Below, one piece after another: positions 1 to 11,700 of a stretch of 64,000 nt of DNA; position 1 is the stretch's first letter; every line of letters begins with the position of its first letter. This DNA is from Candidatus Formimonas warabiya. Lineage in GTDB: Bacteria; Bacillota; Dehalobacteriia; Dehalobacteriales; Dehalobacteriaceae. The stretch spans positions 5,468,903 to 5,532,902 of the forward strand of contig NZ_CP017634.1 in NCBI RefSeq assembly GCF_002777255.1, written 5' to 3'. The position numbers and the translations under genes are program-made. The notes beneath the pieces are model-generated. The model was not told the origin of the DNA and searched no databases. It worked only from the letters and a program-made list of their open reading frames with translations.

Positions 1-1038
1 GGTATGGCCTTGCAGGCCCTGGCCAAGTATCAGGACAGGCCGGAGGTGAAACAGGCTACGGAGAAAGCTCTTGCCTGTCTGTCCGCATTGCAGGACAGCA
101 AAGGCGGCTATTCCAGCTGGGACGCCGCCAATTCTGAGAGCTGCGTACAGGTGATCGTGGCCCTCTGTGAGCTGGGAATTTCTTTAGACGATCCCCGCTT
201 TGTCAAAAACGGGCACACGCTGGTCGACAATCTTTTGACCTTCTATCAGAAGGGCAAGGGCTTTCTGCATACCGCCGACGGCGGCGGCAGCAATCAGATG
301 GCTACGGAGCAGGGGTTTTATGCGCTTGCTGCCGTCCAGCGCGCCTTGAACGGCAAAAACAGCCTGTACCGCATGGATGACGCCGTAAAGGCGGCAGACA
401 GCGGCACACCGGTGCCCACTGCGGGTTTAGCAGGGAAAGATCCACATGTGCAGGTCATGCCCATTATCTTGCCCGGCATCACCTTCCCCGACATCTCCGC
501 CCATGACAATCGGCTGGCTATCGAAGCATTGGCAGCGCGAGGCATCATCAATGGCAAGACAGAAACTGACTTTGACCCGGATGCTACTATGACCCGGGCG
601 GAGTTTGCTGCTATCGTGGTGCGGGGACTTGGCTTGACGCCGCAGGCCAACAAAACCTTTACCGATGTATCTTCAAATGCGTGGTACGCAGGCTACATCG
701 GCACGGCAAATACCTTCGGCATCGTCATGGGCACCTCCCCGGCCATCTTTGACCCCATGGGCACCATCACCCGTCAGGAAGCTGCCACGATGGTGGCGCG
801 GGCTGCCACGTTCTGCGGCATGGATACCGCGGTGGACACCGGTGAGGTCCGTGACGTACTGGCCCAGTTCGGCGATTATGTCCAGAGTGCGGATTGGGCA
901 AGGGCGCCCCTGGCTTTCTGCTACCGGGAGGGTATTTTATCTCAGGAGGACCTGGAGATTCTGCCGCTGGCAAGCATTAAACGCTGCGAAATCGCCCAGA
1001 TGCTGTATAACCTGTTAGCGGCGTCAGAGCTGTTGTAA
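1..1038 (+). CDS. Alpha/alpha-toroid (prenyltransferase-like) SLH-anchored surface protein, 3' part
   Basis: The reading frame is open from the first base, so the 5' end lies outside the window; the first ATG (base 4) sits inside a conserved motif (GMALQALAKY) and is not the start. Residues 1-125 are the end of an alpha/alpha-toroid domain of the prenyltransferase / squalene-cyclase / transcobalamin-alpha superfamily, with GGY/GG turns and the recurrent NQMATEQ motif. Residues about 160-213 and 220-272 are clear SLH repeats (FPDIS...MTRAEFAA; FTDVS...ITRQEAAT) and about 280-340 is a degenerate third one, so the protein is probably held in the cell wall through secondary polymer. It is 16 nt upstream of the DUF4430 gene and heads the first ECF operon in view. 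By analogy with its neighbours it may be the alpha half of a corrinoid-capture pair; that role is inferred. Confidence 0.85.
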   Translation, partial: GMALQALAKYQDRPEVKQATEKALACLSALQDSKGGYSSWDAANSESCVQVIVALCELGISLDDPRFVKNGHTLVDNLLTFYQKGKGFLHTADGGGSNQMATEQGFYALAAVQRALNGKNSLYRMDDAVKAADSGTPVPTAGLAGKDPHVQVMPIILPGITFPDISAHDNRLAIEALAARGIINGKTETDFDPDATMTRAEFAAIVVRGLGLTPQANKTFTDVSSNAWYAGYIGTANTFGIVMGTSPAIFDPMGTITRQEAATMVARAATFCGMDTAVDTGEVRDVLAQFGDYVQSADWARAPLAFCYREGILSQEDLEILPLASIKRCEIAQMLYNLLAASELL

Positions 1039-1054
1039 GGGAGCGATTCTCAGG

Positions 1055-1975
1055 ATGAAAATCACGAAAAACAAAGTCGGCGCGGCACTGATCATGATTG
1101 CCGTGCTTGCTGCGGCATATATCTGGGGCGGCGGGTATGCACGGCGTGTCGAGCCGGCTCCTCAAACCGCCTCGGTAGCAGAGCAGGGCCCGGTTCCGCC
1201 GGCGGATGTGTCCCCGGCGGAGCCGGCAGGGGAACAGGCGACGCCTGGGCCTACGGATGCGTCCGTGCCAAATCAGGCAGAGACACCTGTTACCCCGCAA
1301 GAAACCGGATCTACCCAGCCGAAGCTTAATCCTCCCGCCGACGGCAAGCAGCTGACCGGGGAGGAAAAGCTCGCTTTGGCCGCCGCCGCGGGCGGAGATA
1401 AATCTTCTCCGGGCGTGCAGAAGGGATCGGAGGAATACTCGGAAAAGCAGGGCATGGCCATCGATCCCGGTACCGGCAAAGACAAATACCAGACCGCCCC
1501 GGTACCCGAGGGTAAGCCGGTTCCCGTGGAGCCGAAGAACGCAGTCGTTGGCGAGACGGCCTATACCTGTACGCTGTCCGTGGAATGCAGCACCATCCTG
1601 GACAATATCAAGAACCTGGATAAAGACAAAAAAGAATTGGTGCCGGAGGACGGCATCATCTTTCCCCCCACGAAGGTCACCTTTTACGAGGGAGAGAGTG
1701 TGTTCAATGTTTTGCAGCGGGAGATGAAAAGAAACAAGATTCACATGGAATTCGTGGATGTGCCCATCTACAACAGCGCCTACATTGAGGGTATCAACAA
1801 CCTTTACGAGTTTGACTGCGGTGAGCTTTCCGGCTGGATGTATACCGTCAACGACTGGTTCCCCAATTACGGGTGCAGCCGTTATCAACTGAAGGACGGC
1901 GATGTAGTCAAATGGCTTTACACCTGCGATCTGGGGCGGGACGTGGGCGGATACTACGCCGTAGGTGAGCCGTGA
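1055..1975 (+). CDS. Membrane-tethered DUF4430 (transcobalamin C-terminal-like) protein
   Basis: 306 residues. An N-terminal hydrophobic segment (about 8-27) without a lipobox Cys suggests an uncleaved anchor or signal peptide. Residues about 35-190 are a Pro/Glu/Ala-rich spacer. Residues about 205-300 are a DUF4430 domain: the ESVFNVLQ helix, the SGWMYTVNDWF core strand near residue 259 and the final LKDGDVVKWLYTCDLG. This domain is homologous to the beta domain of transcobalamin and intrinsic factor, which closes over the upper face of B12. The stop overlaps the start of ecfT (TGATG), so the two are translationally coupled. A surface substrate-capture role for the adjoining ECF importer is inferred; direct corrinoid binding is not shown by sequence. 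Confidence 0.85.
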   Translation: MKITKNKVGAALIMIAVLAAAYIWGGGYARRVEPAPQTASVAEQGPVPPADVSPAEPAGEQATPGPTDASVPNQAETPVTPQETGSTQPKLNPPADGKQLTGEEKLALAAAAGGDKSSPGVQKGSEEYSEKQGMAIDPGTGKDKYQTAPVPEGKPVPVEPKNAVVGETAYTCTLSVECSTILDNIKNLDKDKKELVPEDGIIFPPTKVTFYEGESVFNVLQREMKRNKIHMEFVDVPIYNSAYIEGINNLYEFDCGELSGWMYTVNDWFPNYGCSRYQLKDGDVVKWLYTCDLGRDVGGYYAVGEP

Positions 1976-2865
1976 TGTGCGATACCTTTTCTTCTTACCA
2001 TCCGGCCGTCAATTTTCTTTATTTTACCCTGGTGCTGTTGTTTTCCATGTTTTTTACCCATCCCGTATGCTTAGGGATATCCCTGGTGTGCGCTTTTGTT
2101 TATTCCATTTATCTAAACGGGAAAAAAGCGATCCGTTTCAATTTTCTTTATCTGCTGCCCATGCTGCTGGTCACCGCCCTGATCAACCCGGCCTTTAACC
2201 ATGAAGGGGCCACCATTTTGTCTTATTTGTGGAACGGTAATCCGCTGACTCTGGAATCCATTGCCTACGGCATTGCCGCAGCAACCATGCTGATCACAGT
2301 GATCTGCTGGTTTTCCTGCTACAACGCGGTTATGACCTCCGACAAATTCGTGTACCTGTTCGGGCGGGTGATTCCCGCCCTATCCCTGATTTTAGCCATG
2401 GCGCTGCGTTTTGTGCCAAAGTTCAAGGCCCAGCTGAAAGTGGTGTCCGGGGCCCAGAAGTGCATCGGGCGGGACAGTTCCCAGGGGGGAATTTTGCCCA
2501 GGGCGCGGCAGGGGGTGAAAATACTGTCAGTCATGGTGACCTGGTGTTTAGAAAACGCCATTGAAACAGCGGACAGTATGAAATCCCGGGGCTACGGCCT
2601 GCCGGGGCGCACGGCCTTTTCCATTTACCCTTTTGACAGGCGGGACAGGCGGGCGCTGATGGTGATCGGCGGCCTGGGCGCGTTTATTTTTGCGGGAGCC
2701 TGCGCCGGCGGCATTTCCTTCCGCTATTTTCCCAACATGAAAGGAGCGGGCGGGTCTCCTCTGTCCGTCGCCCTTTACGCCGCTTATATGGCGTTTTGCT
2801 TAACGCCGGTGATCATCAATGTATGGGAGGACAGGAAGTGGAAACATTTACAATTCGACATCTGA
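1975..2865 (+). CDS. ecfT: Energy-coupling factor transmembrane subunit EcfT (CbiQ family)
   Basis: 296 residues with several hydrophobic segments and the EcfT/CbiQ cytoplasmic coupling motif SMKSRGYG, which inserts into the grooves of the EcfA ATPases, preceded by the typical RFVPKFKAQL segment. It is the membrane scaffold that converts ATP hydrolysis into movement of the substrate-binding S component. ATG 1975 is preferred over GTG 1972 because the AGGTGAG ribosome site then has about 6 nt spacing. Its 3' end overlaps the ATPase gene, and the next polypeptide carries both ATPases and an S component, so this operon encodes a complete dedicated (group I-like) ECF importer. Confidence 0.93.
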   Translation: MCDTFSSYHPAVNFLYFTLVLLFSMFFTHPVCLGISLVCAFVYSIYLNGKKAIRFNFLYLLPMLLVTALINPAFNHEGATILSYLWNGNPLTLESIAYGIAAATMLITVICWFSCYNAVMTSDKFVYLFGRVIPALSLILAMALRFVPKFKAQLKVVSGAQKCIGRDSSQGGILPRARQGVKILSVMVTWCLENAIETADSMKSRGYGLPGRTAFSIYPFDRRDRRALMVIGGLGAFIFAGACAGGISFRYFPNMKGAGGSPLSVALYAAYMAFCLTPVIINVWEDRKWKHLQFDI

Positions 2866-5636
2866 CATTTTCCTATCCTGAGCAGACAAGAGACGCCCTC
2901 TACGACGTCACTCTTTCCATTGGGCAGGGACAATTTGTCACCCTCTGCGGACCTTCCGGATGTGGAAAAACCACGCTGCTCAGACAGCTGAAAACCGTCC
3001 TTGCGCCCCATGGAAGGCGGGAAGGGGAAATCCTTTTTGAGGGTACGGCGCTGGAAGAAATTGACCAGCGCACCCAGGCATCCCGGGTTGGCTTTGTGAT
3101 GCAAAGCCCGGACAACCAGATTGTCACCGACAAGGTGTGGCATGAGCTGGCCTTTGGCCTGGAAAGCTTGGGCTGCGACACGCCGACGATCCGGCTCAGG
3201 GTGGCGGAGATGGCATCCTTCTTCGGCATCCAGACCTGGTTTTACAAAAACGTCACCGAGCTTTCCGGCGGCCAGAAGCAGCTTTTGAACCTGGCCGCGG
3301 TGATGGCGATGCAGCCCGCGGTGCTTATTTTAGACGAACCTACCTCCCAACTGGATCCCATCGCGGCGGGGGATTTTCTCGCCGCCGTGAGCAAGGTGAA
3401 CCGGGAATTGGGCATCACGGTGATCATGACCGAGCACAGACTGGAACAAGCCCTGCCCCTCTCCGACCGGGTGGTGGTGTTGGACGGCGGACGCATTTTG
3501 GCCGACGGCGCGCCCAAGGAGGCGGCTACCCTGCTGAAGGAGCGTCATCACGGCATGTTCCTCGCCATGCCCGCCCCCATGCGTATTTACGCCGGCGTGG
3601 AAAATAATTTGGCATGTCCCGTCACCGTCCGGGAAGGCCGGGCGTGGCTGAACAAGCTGGCGGAAACGAGGGAAATCCACCCCATAGACACTGTGCAGAA
3701 AGAGCCGGCATCTGAGGGACTTACGCCGGCCCTAGAGCTTTCGGAGGTCTGGTTCCGCTATGAGAAAAACGCGCCGGATGTGGTAAAGGGCCTGTCCATG
3801 CAGGCATACCCCGGTGAACTTTATGCCATCGTGGGTGGTAACGGCACCGGCAAAACCACAGCCCTTTCCCTGGTGAGCGGCGTGAACCGGCCCCACCGGG
3901 GCAAGGTTTTTCTGCAGGGCCGGGAGCTTTCCCGGATTTCCGACGGGGAGAAGTTCAACGGACTGCTGGGTGTGCTCCCCCAAAATCCTCAGGCCCTTTT
4001 TGTGAAGAAGACGGTGGAAATGGATTTATACGAGATGTTCTCCGGCAGGCGGATTTCCAAGGACGAGCAGGGGAAAAGGGTCGCGGAGGTGTCCCGGCTC
4101 TGCCAACTGGACGACCTGCTGAAAATGCATCCTTATGATCTGTCGGGAGGGGAGCAGCAGCGGGCGGCCCTTGCCAAGGTGCTGCTTTTAGAGCCCCAAA
4201 TTCTCTTGCTGGATGAGCCCACCAAGGGCATGGACGGCTATTTCAAACAGAAATTTGCCGGTATTCTTAAGAATTTGCAGGGGCGGGGCGTGGCCATCGT
4301 CATGGTCAGCCACGACACGGAGTTCTGTGCCGAATACGCAGACCGCTGCGCCATGTTTTTCGACGGCAATATTGTTACTGCAGGTGCGCCCCGGGCCTTT
4401 TTCTCCGGTAACAGCTTTTATACCACATCGGCCAACCGCATGGCGCGGCACCTGGTGCCCGGCGCCGTGACGGTGGCGGACGTGATCACCGCCTGCGCAG
4501 GCAGGACGGAAAAACCACAGGTGGAAGAGCTGAAAGAGCCCATGTGGCAGCAAAAGAAAGAGCCGCCCGTTCAGGAAAAAACCGTGGAGGCACCAGCACC
4601 GGCAAAGCACCCCTTGTGGCGCAAGCTCCTTGCCCTGGCGACGTTGATTGCCTTGGCGGCAACGGCCGTCTACACCGTAAAACAGTCTGTGGCGTTACTG
4701 AAAAGTATGGTGGATGTGGACGTTCTGGCGTCTCTGCCGGCCCCGGCAGACAGCGGGGCAAATATCTGGCGCTATGCATTGCTGCTGCTTTTGCTCGCGG
4801 CGGAGGTTGTGCTGCTCTTTACCATGCTGTCTGCACGCAAGAGAAGTCCCTACCATGAGCCTGTGGAGGAGCAAGTGCGCCCGGAAAATCGTTATTTGAG
4901 CCGGCGCACTCTGGCCGCCATGGCCATGATCCTGGTGGCCATTCCTCTGACCGTTTTTATCGGTTTTTACTATCTGGGCGACCGGAAGTATTACTTTATC
5001 TCCCTGCTCATCATTCTGGAAACCATGCTGCCCTTCGTGATGGTCTTTGAAAGCCGCAAACCCCAGGCGCGGGAGCTCATTATCATTGCAGTGCTTTGCG
5101 CCATCGGCGTGGCAGGGCGGGCAGCCTTCTTCATGTTGCCCCAGTTCAAGCCGGTCGTGGCCATCGTCATCATCGCCGGCGTGGCCTTCGGCGGTGAGGC
5201 AGGTTTTTTGGTCGGTGCGGTCACCGGCTTTGCGTCCAATATGTTTTTTGGCCAGGGACCGTGGACCCCCTGGCAGATGTTCGCCTTCGGCATCATCGGC
5301 TTTTTGGCGGGCGTGTTGTTCCGCAAGGGACTGTTGCGCCGGGGCAGGGGGGCGCTGTGCATTTTCGGCGGTTTTGCCACCTTTCTCATTTACGGCGGCA
5401 TCATGAATTCGGCAGCGGTGTTCATGTTCCAGGCAAAGCCCACAACGGAGATGTTCTATCTCACCTATCTCCAAGGCATTCCCTTCGATTTGGTCCATGC
5501 CACCGCCACCGTGTTTTTTTTATGGCTTATCTCACAGCCCATGCTGGAGAAGCTGGACCGCATTAAAGTAAAATATGGACTCATCGAATCAGGAGAGGTT
5601 GATACAACCGCCGGAAATCTATCAGTGAATTCGTGA
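2838..5636 (+). CDS. Fused EcfA-EcfA'-S component ECF transporter polypeptide
   Basis: 932 residues from GTG 2838, chosen because GGGAGG lies 7 nt upstream; the gene overlaps ecfT by 28 nt. ATPase 1: Walker A GPSGCGKTT at 38-46, signature LSGGQKQ 142-148, Walker B with LDEPT 162-169. ATPase 2: Walker A GGNGTGKTT 333-341, signature LSGGEQQ 435-441, Walker B 455-462. A charged linker (about 555-590) leads to a membrane region (about 595-930). The last 180 residues match the separate S component at 62163, including the shared motif GQGPWTPWQM near residue 806. Two ABC ATPases joined head to tail are known in ECF systems; adding the S component to the same chain is unusual. Substrate is predicted to be a corrinoid from context (DUF4430 neighbour, B12-regulated paralogous operon). 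No frameshift or internal stop is visible, so the fusion looks genuine. Confidence 0.9.
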   Translation: METFTIRHLTFSYPEQTRDALYDVTLSIGQGQFVTLCGPSGCGKTTLLRQLKTVLAPHGRREGEILFEGTALEEIDQRTQASRVGFVMQSPDNQIVTDKVWHELAFGLESLGCDTPTIRLRVAEMASFFGIQTWFYKNVTELSGGQKQLLNLAAVMAMQPAVLILDEPTSQLDPIAAGDFLAAVSKVNRELGITVIMTEHRLEQALPLSDRVVVLDGGRILADGAPKEAATLLKERHHGMFLAMPAPMRIYAGVENNLACPVTVREGRAWLNKLAETREIHPIDTVQKEPASEGLTPALELSEVWFRYEKNAPDVVKGLSMQAYPGELYAIVGGNGTGKTTALSLVSGVNRPHRGKVFLQGRELSRISDGEKFNGLLGVLPQNPQALFVKKTVEMDLYEMFSGRRISKDEQGKRVAEVSRLCQLDDLLKMHPYDLSGGEQQRAALAKVLLLEPQILLLDEPTKGMDGYFKQKFAGILKNLQGRGVAIVMVSHDTEFCAEYADRCAMFFDGNIVTAGAPRAFFSGNSFYTTSANRMARHLVPGAVTVADVITACAGRTEKPQVEELKEPMWQQKKEPPVQEKTVEAPAPAKHPLWRKLLALATLIALAATAVYTVKQSVALLKSMVDVDVLASLPAPADSGANIWRYALLLLLLAAEVVLLFTMLSARKRSPYHEPVEEQVRPENRYLSRRTLAAMAMILVAIPLTVFIGFYYLGDRKYYFISLLIILETMLPFVMVFESRKPQARELIIIAVLCAIGVAGRAAFFMLPQFKPVVAIVIIAGVAFGGEAGFLVGAVTGFASNMFFGQGPWTPWQMFAFGIIGFLAGVLFRKGLLRRGRGALCIFGGFATFLIYGGIMNSAAVFMFQAKPTTEMFYLTYLQGIPFDLVHATATVFFLWLISQPMLEKLDRIKVKYGLIESGEVDTTAGNLSVNS

Positions 5637-5705
5637 CCAAAACGGAATTTTAAAAAAACACAGGTCTCTTGCAGTGACAATGCTGCGGAATATCAAGGAA
5701 GGAAC

Positions 5706-8700
5706 ATGAAAAACATGCATCAAAAAAAATTTAACCGCCCACTTTCCATACTACTAGTACTGGTGATGCTGCTTTCCTTATTCGTTAACAGCGCCATGGT
5801 TGTATCTGTGGATGCTGTAACTTCCGCCCTTTCCATCACCGGTATTACCGTACCGGATAGTGTGGAGAAGGGCGAGAAAATAACCGTTACCGCATCGGTA
5901 TACAACCAGGGAGAAGACTCATCAGGACAGCTTCAGCTGAAGCTCTATGCAGCTCCGTACGCTGAAACCGACCCTGCCTTTGCAGAGGTCGACGCCACTG
6001 AAGCAGCTTCCTTGGCGGCAAAAGAAACGAAAGAGTTTGAGATGAACTGGACTCCCGAAGAAGCGGGCAGTTATCTTGTGAAGGCTGAGGCAATAGGGGG
6101 AGAATCCGCTGTTTCGTCGGAGATAGCCAGGGTTGAGGTGAAAGCAGCACCGGAACCTGTGCTGATGCCGATACAGACCCAGGAACTGGGGACAGTAAAA
6201 GTCAGGGTGGCTGATGAAGTCCAAAGGCTGTCATCGGAAATGCCTAATTTAGGTGCCGACTACCGTCAGCCTTTCGGTGAAATTCTGCCCTTTACGGAAG
6301 TGCCGATAACCGAAGGCATGACCATACGTGAGGCCTTGGAGGTAGCGCTGGCCACCAAAGAGATAAGAGTAATAGGTGAAGAAGACTATGTAGAGGGAAT
6401 AGGCCCCGTTACATCAGAGGCTGTGGGCAGAACCGTCACCAGCTTGTCGGAGTTTGACTCCGGAAATCAGAGCGGCTGGATGGTGAATTTGAATGACTGG
6501 TTTATTGATAAAGGTGCCCACCAGTTCACGGTAAAAGACGGGGATGTGGTGGAATGGCTCTACACCTGCAATCTGGGCGCAGACCTGGGCGCAACGGGAA
6601 ATGATAAAACCCTGAAGTCCATATCGGTAAGCCATGGGATACTAAGCCCGGTATTTTCGTCAGCAAGCAAGGAGTATACCCTTACTCTGTCAGGAGAAGG
6701 AAAGGTTATCGTTGCACTGACCGCAGCAAACCGCAGCAATAAGGTCACCATCGAGTCCGGAGGTGAATCATACCGCAGGACCGACGAAATAGCCGTCACA
6801 GACGGGCAGGTGATCAGCATTTATTGTGCCGGGAATACCTATACAATCACGGTCAAGGTACAAGAAAGCGACCAGTCGGTGGCTGATACGGTCATTGCTA
6901 TGATCAGCGCGCTGCCGGCTACGGAAAGCATTACGCTGGCAGACAAAGATGAGATCCAATCCGTACGCACCAATTATGAGATGCTTACCGATGCACAAAA
7001 AGCATTGGTCACGAATTATAGTGTGCTTCAGGCTGCCGAAGCTAAAATAGCACAGATGGAAGCGGACAATAAAGCTGCGGCAGATCATGTGGCAGGCCTG
7101 ATAGCAGCGATACCGGCGCTTGACATGCTCACTCTGAATGATCAGACGCAGGTGGAAGCTGCCCGGACCGCCTATGCCAGCCTTACGGATGACCAGAAGG
7201 CGCTGGTAACCAACTTAAGCGTGCTGGCTGCGGCGGAAATCAGAATAACCGAACTTTTAAATCCGGACGATACCGTAGCGAAAAACTATTCAAATGATTT
7301 TCTCTTAAGTGTCACAGCGATCAATATCAAGGAAGGCGGGAGCAGGGAAATAAACGTCTTCGATACTCCCAGGGTGGGAGGGGACGACCTGAACTACAGC
7401 CGCAACGATCTGAGATTTGACATTTTAAGCGGCAGCGGCGTGGCCTCTGTGGAAAAGGTCAACGACGCAGGTCTGGAAAGCACGGCAAAATATTATGTAA
7501 AGGGATTAGCTCCGGGAAAAGCCCTTATCAAAGTGAGCTATACGGGGTATGCAGGCCAGGATACGGTCATCGCGGTTTACGTAAGAGGCCGGGATGAGGA
7601 TGAGCCGGATTTCACAACCGGTCTGGACAATCTAACCAAATACGACACGATCTATTTTACCGGAAAAGGCCTGGACTATTCCTTTGACGCTGGAGAAGGC
7701 GCTTCCGCAGAGCTTGACGGTAAAATGTACCCGGCGGAAGACGGGGAAATCACCGTTCATCTAAAGGACGGGTACAATGCCATTTTTGTTACTGAAGCCG
7801 GAGAAACAAAAGCATACAACGTCCGGGCCAAAAAAGTTTCCTATGTGCTGGAAAACCTCACAAGAAAGGGTTCTTCCAATTACTATGTGGGCGACACCAT
7901 CAAGATCACCTTTACCGGCCTGGTAACTCCGGCGCCGAAGGTATCAAGGATCTATAACCCGGCGGACACCCATTTTACATACATGAGCAGCATGCCAAGG
8001 CAGTCGTATCTGATGGGCGAGCGGACCCAGTACGGCCTCCCCACCAGCAGCATGGAGGTACTCCTCACAGGCACAGGGGAACAGAAATTATCGGGCGGAT
8101 ATATTGCGGAAAACTGGTTTGGAGGGAGCCTATACGCCGAACTGCCCGACAGTGATCCTGTTCCGGGCGCAGGCGGGGGCGGAAACGCAGCCCAGAACGA
8201 AAAAGCCTTTTCCTATCTGCCGGATATTGCATTTACTGTAAAGGCTAATTCCTCCTATACGCCGGAGCTTTTTGAACCGGAAATAAAAAATACGCTGGAG
8301 ATCTGGCCGGGGGATACCGTCAAAATAGAGATTCCCGGCCTGGACACGGAGACAATTGCCGAAGAGCATCAGCCCGGCCAATCCTGGGTGGTAGACCTGC
8401 TGGATTCCTATACGGTATTCAGCACCGATATACCGGGTGTGAATTTTGTAAAATCCGAAAACGTAACCAAGCTGGAAGACCTGGAAAAATTAAAGAATTT
8501 AGAATTTCAAGTGCCTGAAAGTACGACGCCCGGAACCTATGTCCTGAAGGGCGGCTATGTCTGGGTCAAATACGGGCCTACCTGGTGGACAAGGGAAATG
8601 ACTTACTTCCAGTCCCGGATTCAGGATATAGCCATTGAGGTCAAAACGCCTGATCCCGATTCCAGTCACGGCGGCGTGGACATCCAAAGCCAGAAGCTCT

Positions 8701-11700
8701 ATGAAAGACTGAAGACGGTCCTGGAAAAGCCTGAAGGCTATTCGAAAAAAATAACTGAGGATGAATTGGGCAGCATAACAGGGGAACTGGATTTATCCGG
8801 TACGGAAATGACCAATGGGGACATGGCCATCCTGAAATTCCTCAAAAAAGTAAGTTCGTTAAATTTAGCAAACAATACAGCCATTACATCGGTCTCTGTG
8901 GTAAAGGAAACTTTTGACTGGACCACGCTTAAAACCATAAATTTCAGCGGGTGCACAGGAATTACTTCCATTGGAAGCGCTGCCTTCAGCGGGTGCAGTA
9001 ATTTGTCGGGCATAACCCTGCCTGTAAGCGTTAAGAGCATTGGGGATGAGGCATTCAAGCAGTGCACGGGGCTTACTGCATTTGAACTGCCCGAAGGATT
9101 GGAAAGCATCGGTAACGCAGCTTTTTATTATTGCTTGGGGCTTAAAGAAATAACTTTAAGCAGCACTGTCAAAACGATCGGAACCCAATGTTTTTATAAT
9201 GATTATGCCTTAAAAACAGTCCATTTGTCCCAAGTACTGGAATCCATTCCGGCAGAATGCTTCAGGAATTGTTCCGTCCTTGAGGGCATCACCATTCCTG
9301 ATTCGGTAAAATCAATCGGGACAAATGCTTTTTATAATTGTGCCGCGCTTTCAACGGTAAGCTTTGCCGACGGCCTGGAAAGTATTGGGGAGGGAGCTTT
9401 CTACAACTGCCCGCTTATCAAGGAGGCTGTACTTCCGGAAAGTGTTGTCAGCATAGGAAAGAACGCCTTTTATTCCTGCAAAAGCCTTAAAAAGGTACAG
9501 CTTTCCTCTAAAATCACAGCTATACCGGAAACCTGTTTCGCATACTGCAGCAGCATGGACTACCTGGTTGTGCCAAAGGACGTAAGTGCCATTGGCAACT
9601 ATGCTTTTACAGGGTGCACCGCTCTTGTGCTTCTTGACATGCGGGGAACCGCTTTTACCGCGCCAAACTCCCTTTGGGGAATTCCGGCGACCACTGCGGT
9701 GCTGATGGGGACAGATGCACAGCTATCCTACAGCGGAAGTATCCATGTGGCGGAAGCTCCGGTGGCTATGAGCCATATCATTCCGGCGGGAAAAACATTG
9801 AAATGGGGCACCCTGAATCCTTTAATAGCGACTGTGGATAACGGTCAGGTCACCGGAGTTGAAACAGGAAAGACACTGGTTTATGTGACCACAGGCGATT
9901 ATTCGTTTGGCGGCGCTTGCGAGGTGACGGTAACAGATGAGGGGAGTGCCACGCTCTCAGCATTAAGCCTGTCCGGGATTACGCTGAATCAAACATTTTC
10001 TCCTGTCAAATACAATTATACTGCCGATATTACGGGAGAAAACCGGAGCACACAGGTAACCCTGTCGGCAACCAATGGGGCTTTAAAGCTGAAGGTAAAT
10101 GACACGGAGGTCCAGAACAATACGCCTTCGGCAGATATTCCTCTTCACGTAGGCTCAAACATAATTACCATCCAGGTCACAGATGAAACCCAGGGCATTA
10201 CAAAAACTTATAAAATTACCATGACCATGCCGGTGCTTTATGTGGGGGCGGATTATTTGGTCATAGGCAATCCCGGACTTCAGGCCAAGGCTGCGGCTGC
10301 TGCCGGAAAAGACAGCGCCTATACCGGAAGACTGACCTTTTCTGAATTGTCCGCCGTAAAGAATGCGGAACTCTCCGGTGCAGGCATGACAGATGCAGAT
10401 ATGGGCCTCATGAAATATTTTACGGGAGCCGAATCTATAAATTTGTCCGACAACCCGGCCCTTACAAGTGCGGTGGCAAAGTCCAGCTATTTTGACTGGA
10501 CTATAGCAAAAAGCCTTGACTTTACGGGCTGCTCGGGGATAACCTCCATAGCTGCCAGCGCTTTCGCAAATTGTACAAATCTGAAGGGAATAAAGCTGCC
10601 GGCAGCGGCGGCATCCATTGGGAAATCAGCCTTCAGCGGCTGCACCGGAATGCAGGAGGTCCTCATTCCGGAAGGAGTAAAGACAATTGGTGACACCGCT
10701 TTTATGAACTGCGGCAGATTAACCTCCGTAGCTTTCCCAAGCACGGTCACAAGCCTGGGAAACCAGGTTTTCAGCGGCTGCGCAGGTTTAAAAAACGCCG
10801 ACTTTTCAAAAATAGGCAGCACCAAATTTGGCACTGAGTTTCTTATCGGCTGCAGCGGCTTTACCAATACCAATCAAATTAAATTTTCAGCTACAATCGC
10901 TGAGCTGCCAAATGGATTTTTTAAAGATTGCAAAGGCATAACCCAGGCTTCTCTGCCTGCTAACATCACAAAGCTTGGACAATATACGTTCAGAGGCTGC
11001 AGCAGTCTTATTGAGGCGGATATTTCCCATGCAACAGCACTTGACACCGGCACCTTTTACGAGTGCACCGCTTTACAGGACATGACAAAAATAACCTGGT
11101 CGGCAAATGTTTCTGTTTTACCGACATATTGCTTCAGAAACTGTACAGGCTTGACCAAGGTGGTCCTTCCCTCTACGATAACCGAAATAAAAGACTTTGC
11201 CTTTTCAGGCTGCGCAGGCATTACTGAAGCGGACCTGACCCATATCATAAAACTCGGAAATACGGTCCTGGAAAATTGCACCGGAATAACGGATATGAAA
11301 AGCGTAAAATTAAACGCAAGCATCACAACTCTTCCTAATGGGCTTTTCAAGGGGACCAGCATTTCCAAGATAGAACTTCCGGAACAGATAACCGCCCTGG
11401 GGGCAAACGCTTTCTATAGCTGCACGAAACTTAAAGTGGTTGACCTTAAAAATATCACCGATCTGGGTACATACACCCTGAGAAATTGTACGGGAATTAC
11501 AGATATGGACGATGTAATGTTGAACGACAGCATCACTGCACTGCCTGCGGGCTTCTTCCAAGGTTGCACGGGAATTGCCGAAATAAAGCTGCCCGACAGG
11601 ATCAAGAGCCTGGGCGACTACTCCCTTGCGTATATGAACGTTGAAAAGGTAGACCTGTCCAAGATGGAATCCGTTGGAAAAGGTCTGCTGGAATACTGCC

